Shown: in pieces, positions 1 through 8,210 of the stretch
How the letters are laid out: every line of letters begins with the position of its first letter
How positions within the stretch are numbered: the stretch's first letter is position 1
Assembly (NCBI GenBank): GCA_964460665.1
Contig: CAYWSL010000003.1
Coordinates: 21,995-85,994, forward strand
Direction of reading: 5' to 3'
Length of the DNA stretch: 64,000 nucleotides
From: K23-9 sp964460665
Lineage (GTDB): Bacteria; Planctomycetota; Planctomycetia; Pirellulales; Pirellulaceae
The notes under the pieces: model-generated
Seen by the model: only the letters and a program-made list of their open reading frames with translations
Database searches by the model: none
Told to the model about the DNA's origin: nothing
Translations under genes and position numbers: made by a program

Positions 1-2
1 CG

Positions 3-2006
3 CCGCTTTCAGATTTGAAGGCCGACGAAGGCATGTATCTGTTCAATGACCTGCCAACTGAGTTGCTGAAGCAGCAGCACGATTTCGAGCCGACCGCTGA
101 GTGGGCCGATGCATTGCGGCTTTCGTCGGTTCGATTCAACAGCGGCGGATCGGGTTCGTTCATCTCCAGTAACGGTTTGGTGCTAACTAATCACCACGTC
201 GCCAGCGACACGCTGCATAAGCTCAGTTCAGCCGATCGCAACTTGATCGACGATGGTTATTTGGCCAAGACGATGGATGAAGAGTTGAAAACGCCTGATT
301 TGGAACTGAATCAACTGGTGGCGATCGAAGACGTGACGGACCGGGTGAACGAGGCCGTCGACGCCAAGGCTTCACCCGAAGAAGCTGCCAAGCAGCGTCG
401 GGCTGTGATGGCAACCATCGAAAAGGAGTCGCTGGACAAAACCGGTTTTCGTAGCGACGTCGTAACCTTGTATGGTGGAGCCAAATACCACCTGTACCGC
501 TACAAAAAATACACCGACGTCCGATTGGTCTGGGCTCCCGAAACGGCGGCGGCCTTCTTCGGTGGCGATGCGGACAATTTCGAGTATCCGCGGTTCAACG
601 TGGACGCCACGATCATGCGAGTCTACGAAGACGGCAAGCCGGCAAAGCTGAAGAACTTTTTGCGATGGAGCGACAAGCCACTGACTGGTGGCGAATTAGT
701 GTTTGTCAGTGGTAACCCCGGCCGGACCCAGCGTATCTTCACCGCCGACGCGCTGAAGTTCCTACGAGACGATCGGATTCCGTACGTGCTAAGTTACTTG
801 CGGCGAAAAGAGATTTTAATGCAGCAATTCGGCTTGGAAGGCGTCGAAGCGACACGCCGCGCACGGGACGAACTGTTCGGCATTCAGAATTCACGCAAAG
901 CCTACACCGGAATGCTGGCGGGACTTCAGAACCCAGAAACGCTTGCGACCAAACAGGCACAGGAAGAAAAGTTGCTCAGCGCAATCAAGGCCAATCCGGA
1001 GCTTAGTGAATTAGCCAAAGCCTGGGGCGAGGTTGCCGAAGTTCAAAAAGGAAAAGCGTGGGCGTTGAAGAAAACCGTCAGCCTGCGTAGTCAGCTTTAC
1101 AGCTTGGCGATGGAATTGGTTTTGCTGGCCGCCGAAGACCAGAAAAAGAACGAAGATCGCCTTCGCGAGTACACCGATGCTGGACGTGAATCGCTTCTAC
1201 AAGAACTGACTAGCACCGCTCCTATCTATCGCGACCTGGAACAGGTCAAGTTGGCGGATGAACTGGCACGACTGATCGAAAATCGCGGCGCGGACGCTCC
1301 ATTGGTCCTGAAAGTCATGAACGGCAAAGGTCCACGTGATCGTGCAGCCGAATTGCTGGCCGGTACCAAGTTGGACGACGTGCCCGAGCGACAAAAGTTG
1401 ATCGATGGCGGTATAAACGCGGTCAATGCAACAAACGACACGTTGATCGGACTGGCGCAAATCCTGCAAGACGAATACCGCAACGTGCGAAAGGAAGCCG
1501 AAGAATTGCAAGAGCGTGAACGACAGGCTTACGCAAAAATCACCAAGGCTAAAAGTGCTGTTGAAGGCACAGGTGGCTACCCTGACGCAACGTTCACACT
1601 GCGGCTAGCGTTTGGTGTCGTGAAGGGTTACCAGGAAGACGGCAGTGAAATTGCTCCTGCGACTGACTTTGGTGGTGCCTATCAGCATTCCGAATCTCAC
1701 AAAGGGCAAAAGGATTTTGATCTGCCAAAATCTTGGATGGACGCAAAGTCGAAAGTCGACTTATCGACTCAGATTAACTTCGTGTGCACGGCCGATATCA
1801 TCGGCGGCAACAGCGGATCGCCGGTCGTGAACCGCGCGGGCGAATTGGTTGGCCTGATTTTTGACGGCAACATCCAGAGCCTAACCAGCGACTACTTGTA
1901 CACAGATCAACAAGCCCGCGCTGTAAGCGTATCAGGCGTCGGGATTTTAGAATCACTGCGATCAATCTACGGCGCAAGTGAACTGGCCGACCAAATCGGA
2001 AAGTAG
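3..2006 (+). CDS. S46 family dipeptidyl-peptidase, DPP7-like (5' end missing)
   Basis: Serine exopeptidase that removes dipeptides from peptide N termini, normally periplasmic or outer-membrane associated. The three catalytic regions are visible in order: TNHH with the catalytic His near residue 60, the Asp region GGDADNFEYPR near 180, and the Ser region GGNSGSP near 600. The residue 18 positions after the catalytic Ser is Gly (in IFDG). In this family Gly there goes with DPP7-type hydrophobic P1 preference and Arg with DPP11 acidic preference, so DPP7-like specificity is inferred. The frame is open to the window edge and no signal peptide is seen; the first possible start inside the window is a TTG at 15, so the true start lies upstream. 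About 670 residues are present of the usual 700 or so. Confidence 0.92.
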   Translation, partial: PLSDLKADEGMYLFNDLPTELLKQQHDFEPTAEWADALRLSSVRFNSGGSGSFISSNGLVLTNHHVASDTLHKLSSADRNLIDDGYLAKTMDEELKTPDLELNQLVAIEDVTDRVNEAVDAKASPEEAAKQRRAVMATIEKESLDKTGFRSDVVTLYGGAKYHLYRYKKYTDVRLVWAPETAAAFFGGDADNFEYPRFNVDATIMRVYEDGKPAKLKNFLRWSDKPLTGGELVFVSGNPGRTQRIFTADALKFLRDDRIPYVLSYLRRKEILMQQFGLEGVEATRRARDELFGIQNSRKAYTGMLAGLQNPETLATKQAQEEKLLSAIKANPELSELAKAWGEVAEVQKGKAWALKKTVSLRSQLYSLAMELVLLAAEDQKKNEDRLREYTDAGRESLLQELTSTAPIYRDLEQVKLADELARLIENRGADAPLVLKVMNGKGPRDRAAELLAGTKLDDVPERQKLIDGGINAVNATNDTLIGLAQILQDEYRNVRKEAEELQERERQAYAKITKAKSAVEGTGGYPDATFTLRLAFGVVKGYQEDGSEIAPATDFGGAYQHSESHKGQKDFDLPKSWMDAKSKVDLSTQINFVCTADIIGGNSGSPVVNRAGELVGLIFDGNIQSLTSDYLYTDQQARAVSVSGVGILESLRSIYGASELADQIGK

Positions 2007-2008
2007 CC

Positions 2009-2026
2009 ACAGAGCAGGCACTCTGT
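2009..2026 (+). terminator. Weak terminator-like hairpin after the S46 peptidase
   Basis: Six-base arms ACAGAG and CTCTGT flank a six-base loop directly after the peptidase stop codon and are followed by only three T. The position fits transcript termination, but the T tract is poor, so this is tentative. Confidence 0.25.
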
Positions 2027-2177
2027 TTGCAAGACAACCTTGGGTGGAAAAACTTACTACGTTGATGTTTTTTCGCTCAAGATTGACGTTAGGAAGTCGA
2101 TTGACGTTGTAGTCACGCCTGATGGCAATCACACCAGTGCGAAAACGATTCGTCTGGTGTGTTGGATGTGCTGGCTT

Positions 2178-3266
2178 TTACGTAGGCTCTGTCTCAGCCT
2201 GCTCCAGGCTCTGCTGAATCTCCTCGCTGGCTGTCCAGTAAAAGATCGTGCCGATGACGGCAACCACGATCTTCACGATCTCGAACACCAACGCCACGAT
2301 CACACCGGACGCCTTCGTCGGCACCGCAGGCACCACTTTGTACATTTTGCCGATTGCATATTCTAATAGCCCTAAGCCAGCAGGCGCCAAAGGCAATGCG
2401 GACATCAACATTCCGATCGGTACGATCACAAAGTGCTCAGCGAGCGTTGGTGTTTCGCTGTAGATGCCTTGTGCAACGAAATACATGCTTAGTACCAACA
2501 ACGATTGCACGCCGAGACTCATCACGATCGACATACCGAATGCGACCGGATGGTGATGAAACACTCTTAGTGGTGGACCGATGCGATTGACGATGCCACC
2601 GATCAATGGCAGCTGACTGCCCCATTGAATCAGTCGGTCAACCAGCTTGCCGCCAAAAATCAGCACCGCTAATACGATGGTTCCAACGCCGACAAATGCG
2701 GCGGTGCCCCAGGTCACACGCTGCATGACTTCGCCGCTAGTAGGCGAGTCAAGAAACAGCAGTGCGGCGGCAACCAGTAACAGCAGTCCATACAATCCCG
2801 CGCCTCGATCGACTAGCACCGATGCGACCGCTTCAACGCGTTTGCCCGGTCGGCGTTTCGCCAGGAAGATTGCTTTAAATACATCGCCGCCAACGCTACC
2901 GGCCGACACGAAACTAAGCAGAAAGCAGATCGCCCCCAGGCGCTGAGCTTCCAGCATCGACAGCTCGATTCCCTGGCACCGGACCAAGACGCACCAGCGC
3001 GCAAACGACAGGGCCATCGCACCGATTGCGATCACCAGCGCGATCGACAGCAGAACGTAGTCCTTCTGCGAATCCACCAACGCTGCGCGTTTTTCTTCAT
3101 CGATGTTCCATAACAGGAACACGATGATCGCGACCGGAATCGCAAATTTGGCCAACGCGACCAGGGTCCGCCTACTTTTGGAACCCGGTTCCGGTGGCGT
3201 CTGGCCTGGGTCTGGTGGGGTCTGGTAGGGGGCAGGCTGGCCAGCGTTCGTGCCGTCCACGGGCAT
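2178..3266 (-). CDS. Lysylphosphatidylglycerol synthase TM-region/flippase-like membrane protein
   Basis: Integral membrane protein of 362 residues in the UPF0104/AglD/MprF-flippase superfamily. A Pro-rich cytoplasmic N terminus (residues 1-33) precedes about eight hydrophobic segments. Family-like patches are FVSAGSVGGDVFKA near residue 120, where a Gly-rich turn follows a helix, VDRGAGLYGLL near 150, and LPLAPAGLGLLEYAIG near 295. Members of this superfamily move or modify lipid-linked substrates; the substrate here cannot be read from sequence. It is convergent with the S46 peptidase and has no operon partner. The start ATG at 3266 is followed immediately by the hydrophilic leader. Confidence 0.8.
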   Translation of the reverse strand: MPVDGTNAGQPAPYQTPPDPGQTPPEPGSKSRRTLVALAKFAIPVAIIVFLLWNIDEEKRAALVDSQKDYVLLSIALVIAIGAMALSFARWCVLVRCQGIELSMLEAQRLGAICFLLSFVSAGSVGGDVFKAIFLAKRRPGKRVEAVASVLVDRGAGLYGLLLLVAAALLFLDSPTSGEVMQRVTWGTAAFVGVGTIVLAVLIFGGKLVDRLIQWGSQLPLIGGIVNRIGPPLRVFHHHPVAFGMSIVMSLGVQSLLVLSMYFVAQGIYSETPTLAEHFVIVPIGMLMSALPLAPAGLGLLEYAIGKMYKVVPAVPTKASGVIVALVFEIVKIVVAVIGTIFYWTASEEIQQSLEQAETEPT

Positions 3267-3689
3267 CCTTTGCGTGGGTGGTTTTTAGGTTTCAACCCTT
3301 GGGCAAACCGACTATTAAGTGGGATAGGCTTCTAGTGGTGCGTTTCAACTAAAAGTTGGGTGTCGCCTTTCGTAGCACAGCTGTCCCAGCCGTGAATCCT
3401 CGACTCGGAGAGTCAGCTACTCCGGCGACCGGCTAATTGCGGGGCCGTTGATAGGGTGAAAATCGTTACAGAAGCGTAATTGGCTTGGCGAATCGTTCCA
3501 AGCACACCCGATCCAATCACAGGCAGGATCAGGTGGAAATACCCGTTGCTTGGGGCACAAAGCGGAATCCCCTTGAATTAGCAGTTAAATTCCCGTCCAA
3601 CCTTGCGAAAAAAGGCACCAGGGGATATTTTGCCAGACCTGAACCATTGAATTTTTAAGCCGCAGACCCGTTCTGACAGAGTTTTTGAC
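3267..3689. other. Intergenic region, divergent promoters expected
   Basis: This 423-base stretch lies between two divergently transcribed genes and must hold both promoters. No convincing open frame, RNA gene or clear -35/-10 pair is recognisable in it. Confidence 0.5.
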
Positions 3690-3893
3690 ATGACCATGGA
3701 CAAGAGCCTCAAGGTGAAAGCCGGGGCCATTCGTTCTCGAAACGTTCTGACGCGTGCTGAACGCGTAGCCCGATTGAAAGAACTGGACAAATTTAGCGAA
3801 GACAATCCGATCGTCGGCATGGCCAAAGTGCGCGTCCCGAAGGTCTCGCTGAAGAAAAAGAAGAAGGTCAAGAAGGCCGAGGAAGAGAAATAA
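3690..3893 (+). CDS. PVC-type small basic protein
   Basis: A 67-residue protein with a conserved-looking N-terminal half (SLKVKAG, then RNVLTRAERVARL) and a Lys/Glu-rich tail that begins after KVRVPKVSL. It matches my memory of the small basic protein family of Chlamydiae, Verrucomicrobia and Planctomycetes (TIGR04137-like, in which SLK...RNVLTRAERI...LPKVR is shared). The function is unknown; the high Lys/Arg content suggests nucleic-acid or ribosome association (inference). The first ATG at 3690 is preferred over the one at 3696 because MTMDKSLK aligns with the usual MSLDRSLK start. The stop codon lies at the left edge of the 55-base block repeated on both sides of the first assembly gap. 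Confidence 0.8.
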   Translation: MTMDKSLKVKAGAIRSRNVLTRAERVARLKELDKFSEDNPIVGMAKVRVPKVSLKKKKKVKKAEEEK

Positions 3894-3923
3894 CAGTGTG
3901 AACGATGACTGGCCGACGCGGTT

Positions 3924-4135
3924 AGTCACTTTTGCCACTGATNNNNNNNNNNNNNNNNNNNNNNNNNNNNNNNNNNNNNNNNNNNNNNNNNNNNNNNNNN
4001 NNNNNNNNNNNNNNNNNNNNNNNNNNNNNNNNNNNNNNNNNNAAATAACAGTGTGAACGATGACTGGCCGACGCGGTTAGTCACTTTTGCCACTGATAGT
4101 CACTTTTGCCACTGATAGTCACTTTTGCCACTGAT
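3924..4135. repeat. 19-bp tandem repeat interrupted by an assembly gap
   Basis: The unit AGTCACTTTTGCCACTGAT occurs once at 3924-3942, just before the gap, and three times head-to-tail at 4079-4135 after it. The 55 bases before the gap (3888-3942) are identical to the 55 bases after it (4043-4097). The real copy number is unknown. Confidence 0.9.
3943..4042. other. Assembly gap, 100 N
   Basis: Exactly 100 N, a placeholder length. The flanks overlap by exactly 55 bases, as expected when adjoining de Bruijn contigs share one k-mer, so the gap probably represents a collapsed tandem array and not missing unique sequence. Together with its flanks it forms the gene-free stretch from 3894 to 4250. 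Confidence 0.9.
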
Positions 4136-4250
4136 TCGATTAGCCGATCATGCGTCTTGGCGCAAAGTGGTCGGCTTTTTTGCTGCCCGATTAGGTGGCA
4201 AATTTGATCTCGATGCTACCCACGGACATGGCGAAAAAAGAAAAGATCTG

Positions 4251-5246
4251 ATGGACGAATCTGACCAAACCACCGCGACCATTGATCCACCCGAATCCAC
4301 CGAAGCCATCTCGGGCGGCGCGGATCCACAGCAGCTACCGCACCCCGAAGAGACGCAACCGTTTCGCATCCTGTGGGAAACGGTCATCGTTCTTGGCATG
4401 GTGCACGTCGTTGCCTTGTTCGCGTTCTTGCCATGGACGGCCGAGTACTTGTTTACTTGGTCGGGTTTCATTTTGGCGATCCTTGGCCACTTTGTGTTTG
4501 GCATGATGGGGATCACGATCGGCTACCATCGCATGCTGACACACCGCGGATTCACATCGCCGAAATGGTTTGAACACATTCTTGCCACCCTTGGCATGTG
4601 CAACTTGCAGGACAGCCCAGCACGCTGGGTTGCAATTCACCGCATGCACCACCAGCACAGTGACAAACAGCCCGACCCGCATTCGCCGTTCGTCAGCTTT
4701 TTGTGGGGCCACGTTGGCTGGGTCGTCTGTCGCCACAAAAGCCTGGATCGCACGATTCACTACGAACGCTATGTACGTGACCTACTTCGCGATCCGTTCT
4801 ACTTGAAACTGGAACGACGCGGCGGTTGGTTCTTTGTGTTCTTGGCACATGGAATCGTGATCACTGCGACCGGAGCAGTCGTCGGGTTCTTTATGGGTGA
4901 CACGCTGCGGTACGCAGCAAGCTGGACTGTGTGGGCGGTTGCCGCGCGAACGATGTTTGTGCTGCATGGAACATGGGCCGTCAATTCGATCTCGCACGTG
5001 TTCGGCTATCGCAACTACGAAACTCGTGATGGCAGTCGTAACAATTGGTTGGTTGCGTTGTGGAGCCACGGTGAAGGCTGGCACAACAACCATCACGCCG
5101 AACCACGCGCTGCGGCTCACGGCCACCGCTGGTGGGAATTCGACATGTCCTGGAGAATCATTCAGTTCATGGAATTGATCGGGCTAGCCAAGGACGTCGT
5201 CCGCCCCAAAGCATTCGGCGCCGCAGCAGCAACCGACGAGAAATAG
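4251..5246 (+). CDS. Acyl-CoA/acyl-lipid desaturase (delta-9 type)
   Basis: Membrane di-iron desaturase that introduces a double bond into fatty acyl chains. All three His boxes are present: GYHRMLTH (H93, H98), HRMHH (H130, H133, H134) and HNNHH (H278, H281, H282). Hydrophobic segments at about 43-65, 70-90, 195-215 and 225-245 fit the four-helix family plan. The ATG at 4251 is chosen. The reading frame stays open upstream to a TTG inside the tandem repeat at 4125, but the translation of that stretch is not desaturase-like. The length of 331 residues is normal for the bacterial type. A GC-rich palindrome follows the stop codon. Confidence 0.92.
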   Translation: MDESDQTTATIDPPESTEAISGGADPQQLPHPEETQPFRILWETVIVLGMVHVVALFAFLPWTAEYLFTWSGFILAILGHFVFGMMGITIGYHRMLTHRGFTSPKWFEHILATLGMCNLQDSPARWVAIHRMHHQHSDKQPDPHSPFVSFLWGHVGWVVCRHKSLDRTIHYERYVRDLLRDPFYLKLERRGGWFFVFLAHGIVITATGAVVGFFMGDTLRYAASWTVWAVAARTMFVLHGTWAVNSISHVFGYRNYETRDGSRNNWLVALWSHGEGWHNNHHAEPRAAAHGHRWWEFDMSWRIIQFMELIGLAKDVVRPKAFGAAAATDEK

Positions 5247-5248
5247 CT

Positions 5249-5263
5249 GCCGGTTAAACCGGC
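5249..5263. terminator. Palindrome directly after the desaturase gene
   Basis: GCCGGTTAAACCGGC can fold into a seven-base stem around a single central base, three bases past the stop codon. There is no T tract, so termination is only suggested by position. Confidence 0.3.
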
Positions 5264-5402
5264 ACCACTGTTTAACCCGACGCCGGTTCGAGCCACTGCC
5301 AAAAACGATTGCAGTCTGGCTTGCGAGCTGGCAAATGAGCTAGAAGCGAATACCCTAGGAGGCACACGTCTTCAGCTCAATCGCTCACTTCGGGACCACA
5401 AG

Positions 5403-6104
5403 ATGAACACCAGCAAGCCGCTACTGAGTCTTTTTGTGTTGATGCTTGGATGGATCGCATCGCCTGGTACGTCTTCACAAGCGGCGACGCTCACATTCAG
5501 TGATGCTGACTTTGGCTTGACCACGATCTTCAGCAGCGTAACGACCTTCGAGTTCTCGATCGATATCGACGGCCCGATCACCGCAGGGACTTCGTTTGTT
5601 AATCCCGCTTTGAACGAAGTCGACTATCGAGTGTTTGGGGCATTGCAGACCATGCCTCCAACACCATCTGGCTTCCCTGCCTTCAACTTGGAACGTGAAA
5701 TTACTGGGACTGATTTTTATGGACAGGGAAGCACGCTGTCGTTCGAGGTTGCTGCGGGCGCGGACTTGACTGATGGCCTACAGGTCAGCGAACTGGTGGG
5801 CACTGGTGGTGTTTTTGTGTTTAACGGATTCGAATTCGATACAGGCCGCTATCACCCTGCATTGCTGGAACTTAACGCGGACGGAACCGGGCGAATTCAG
5901 AATTCAAACAACAACGGCCCGACGACGACGAATGTTACGACCGGCGAACTGGTCAATGTTGACTTTGGCGAAGAATACATCACGGATCTAGTCTTCGATC
6001 CGGCCACCCTGACCTTAGTGGCGGCAGTCCCAGAACCGAGTTCCGCGATGCTGCTTTCGGCCGCGATGGGCTGCCTCGTTTTACGTCGGCGACGCTCTTG
6101 CTAG
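5403..6104 (+). CDS. PEP-CTERM sorting-domain protein
   Basis: Exported protein of 233 residues. An N-terminal signal peptide (KPLLSLFVLMLGWIASPG, then an Ala-rich cleavage region near residue 28) precedes a Thr/Phe/Asn-rich, probably beta-rich body with no recognised enzyme motif. The C terminus carries the tripartite sorting signal: VPEP at about 209-212, a hydrophobic helix, then RRRRSC. Proteins of this type are processed by an exosortase and are linked to exopolysaccharide or the cell surface. No exosortase gene is in this window. Low charge and few Lys residues fit a surface protein. Confidence 0.85.
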   Translation: MNTSKPLLSLFVLMLGWIASPGTSSQAATLTFSDADFGLTTIFSSVTTFEFSIDIDGPITAGTSFVNPALNEVDYRVFGALQTMPPTPSGFPAFNLEREITGTDFYGQGSTLSFEVAAGADLTDGLQVSELVGTGGVFVFNGFEFDTGRYHPALLELNADGTGRIQNSNNNGPTTTNVTTGELVNVDFGEEYITDLVFDPATLTLVAAVPEPSSAMLLSAAMGCLVLRRRRSC

Positions 6105-6372
6105 AACGTCATCTAAGCTAGGGCTACAGGTTTTGAACGGCAGCGGAACGATGTGATAGTTTTCGGCGATTTTCCGTCATGTCAAACACCGTCAATCCGG
6201 TTAATTCTTACCCCAGCGCACCTTGCATCTAGGTGTAATGGCTTCGCCGGAGTTGAACCAGAAATCGCATGCCTGAAGCGCGCAGACGGTACGAAATCAG
6301 AATATCATGTGGTCGATCGAAACGGTCTTTTGCTTTTTGGTTTCCACCCACTTGCGTCCCGAGAGAGTCGCT

Positions 6373-8130
6373 ATGATTCGTGCCTTCCTTATTGCCTTCT
6401 TTGCAAGCCTTGCCGCGATTAGTACTGCGACGCCGCCCAACGTCGTGGTGATTTTGACCGACGACCAGGGATGGGGTGACTTAAGTCTGCATGGCAACCC
6501 TGACATCTCGACGCCGAACATTGATTCGATCGCACGCGACGGCGCGGAAGTTAGCAACTTCTACGTTTGCGCCGTTTGCTCGCCGACTCGGGCGGAGTTT
6601 TTAACCGGTCGATACCACAGTCGCTCTGGTGTTTACAGCACTTCTGCAGGTGGTGAACGGTTCAACGCTGACGAGCAGACAATCGCGGAAGTCTTTCGGC
6701 GCGGCGGATACGCGACTGCGGCTTACGGCAAGTGGCATAGTGGAATGCAGTACCCCTATCACCCGAACGCACGTGGGTTTGACGACTACTACGGATTCTG
6801 TAGCGGCCACTGGGGCAATTACTACTCACCGATGCTAGAACACAACGGCCGAATCGTTAAAGGCGACGGATTCTTGGTCGACGACTTGACCACGCGCGCG
6901 ATCGATTTCATTAGCGCCAATCGCGACAAGCCGTTCTTTGTTTACTTGCCGCTGAACACACCGCATTCACCCATGCAAGTGCCGGACAAATACTGGAATA
7001 AGTTCAAGGACAAAGACATCACGCCGGATCCCGAGCCGGCCAATCAGAAACGTCAGAACCTCACGCACACTCGAGCGGCTTTGGCGATGTGCGAGAACAT
7101 CGACATGAACGTTGGTCGTGTCTTGAACCATCTTGAAGAAACAAAGCTAGCCGACAACACGATCGTCGCGTACTTCTCCGACAATGGTCCCAATGGGTCG
7201 CGGTTCAACGCTGGCCTACGCGGCCGGAAAGGATCGACCAACGAAGGGGGACTTCGTTCTCCGTTGGTGATTCGTTATCCCACCAAAATTTCGGCGGGCA
7301 GGAAAATCGAAACGGTTACCGGAGCAATCGATTTGTTGCCGACGTTGGCCGAGTTTGCAGGGCTTTCGACGGATGGCCCTAAGCCGCTTGATGGAGTTTC
7401 GTTTGCTGCTGAACTGAGTGGCGTTAAAGTGGAACGGGCCGAACGATTCTTGTTCGGAGCTTGGAACGGCAAGATGACCGTGCGGACGCAGCGATACCGC
7501 ATGCACCACACTGGCGAACTGTTTGACATCATGGCGGATCGTCGCGAGAAGAAAAACATTGCGAAGCAGAAACCGGACGTCGCAAAACGGCTGGCCAGCA
7601 AACTGGATGCTTGGCGTGCCGAAGTGAAGCCGGTGAAGAGCAAAGGAGATGGCGCGCGCCGCCCGATTACGCTTGCGCACCCCGACGCTGAGTTCAATCA
7701 GTTACCCGCGCGAGATGCCATCGCCAGCGGATCAATCCAGCGAAGCAACAAATTCCCCAATTGCACGTTCATGCGGAACTGGACAGACACCGACGGCGAA
7801 ATTACTTGGGACGTCGACGTGTTGGGTTCTGGCAAGTACGAAGTCGAAATGTACTACGCTTGCCCCACCGAGAATGTCGGATCAACAATCAGGCTGAGCT
7901 TGGGTGACGAGTCGCTGACAGCAAAAATCACCAAACCAAATGACTCGCCGCTGATCGGAGCCGATGAGGATCACTTCAAGCGAGCCGAAGGCTATGTACG
8001 AAACTGGATTCCGATGAAACTGGGAACAATGCTGCTTTCACCAGGCCGCAGCAAGCTGACGTTAAAAGCCACCGACGTCCCCGGAAAGCAAGTTTGCGAC
8101 ATGCGATTGCTGATGTTCCGCAAACTGTAA
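6373..8130 (+). CDS. Formylglycine-type sulfatase with C-terminal binding-like module
   Basis: Exported arylsulfatase-family enzyme of 585 residues. After a signal peptide (1-20) come the metal-binding DDQ (30-32) and the CSPTR motif (C69), whose Cys is converted to formylglycine for sulfate-ester hydrolysis. GKWHSG near 124 and FSDNGPNG near 270 are further family blocks. The sulfatase domain ends near 430. The last 135 or so residues look like a beta-sandwich module (SGKYEVEMYYACP, and LSPGRSKLTLKA) of the sort that binds carbohydrate (inference). The ATG at 6373 is chosen because the signal peptide begins there; upstream in-frame starts give no leader. It is convergent with the next sulfatase. 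Confidence 0.9.
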   Translation: MIRAFLIAFFASLAAISTATPPNVVVILTDDQGWGDLSLHGNPDISTPNIDSIARDGAEVSNFYVCAVCSPTRAEFLTGRYHSRSGVYSTSAGGERFNADEQTIAEVFRRGGYATAAYGKWHSGMQYPYHPNARGFDDYYGFCSGHWGNYYSPMLEHNGRIVKGDGFLVDDLTTRAIDFISANRDKPFFVYLPLNTPHSPMQVPDKYWNKFKDKDITPDPEPANQKRQNLTHTRAALAMCENIDMNVGRVLNHLEETKLADNTIVAYFSDNGPNGSRFNAGLRGRKGSTNEGGLRSPLVIRYPTKISAGRKIETVTGAIDLLPTLAEFAGLSTDGPKPLDGVSFAAELSGVKVERAERFLFGAWNGKMTVRTQRYRMHHTGELFDIMADRREKKNIAKQKPDVAKRLASKLDAWRAEVKPVKSKGDGARRPITLAHPDAEFNQLPARDAIASGSIQRSNKFPNCTFMRNWTDTDGEITWDVDVLGSGKYEVEMYYACPTENVGSTIRLSLGDESLTAKITKPNDSPLIGADEDHFKRAEGYVRNWIPMKLGTMLLSPGRSKLTLKATDVPGKQVCDMRLLMFRKL

Positions 8131-8210
8131 ACTCAGCTCCATACCAACCTTGGGTGCATCGTCAGACTGTCAGGAACCTACTGATTTTCGCGTTCTGCTG
8201 GTTCCTGGAT

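Noticed and set aside
3924..4135. Possible CRISPR array.
   Set aside because: The 19-bp units are directly adjacent without spacers and no cas gene is present.
4125..4250. Longer desaturase start at a TTG in the tandem repeat.
   Set aside because: The added 42 residues begin in repeat DNA and do not resemble desaturase N termini.
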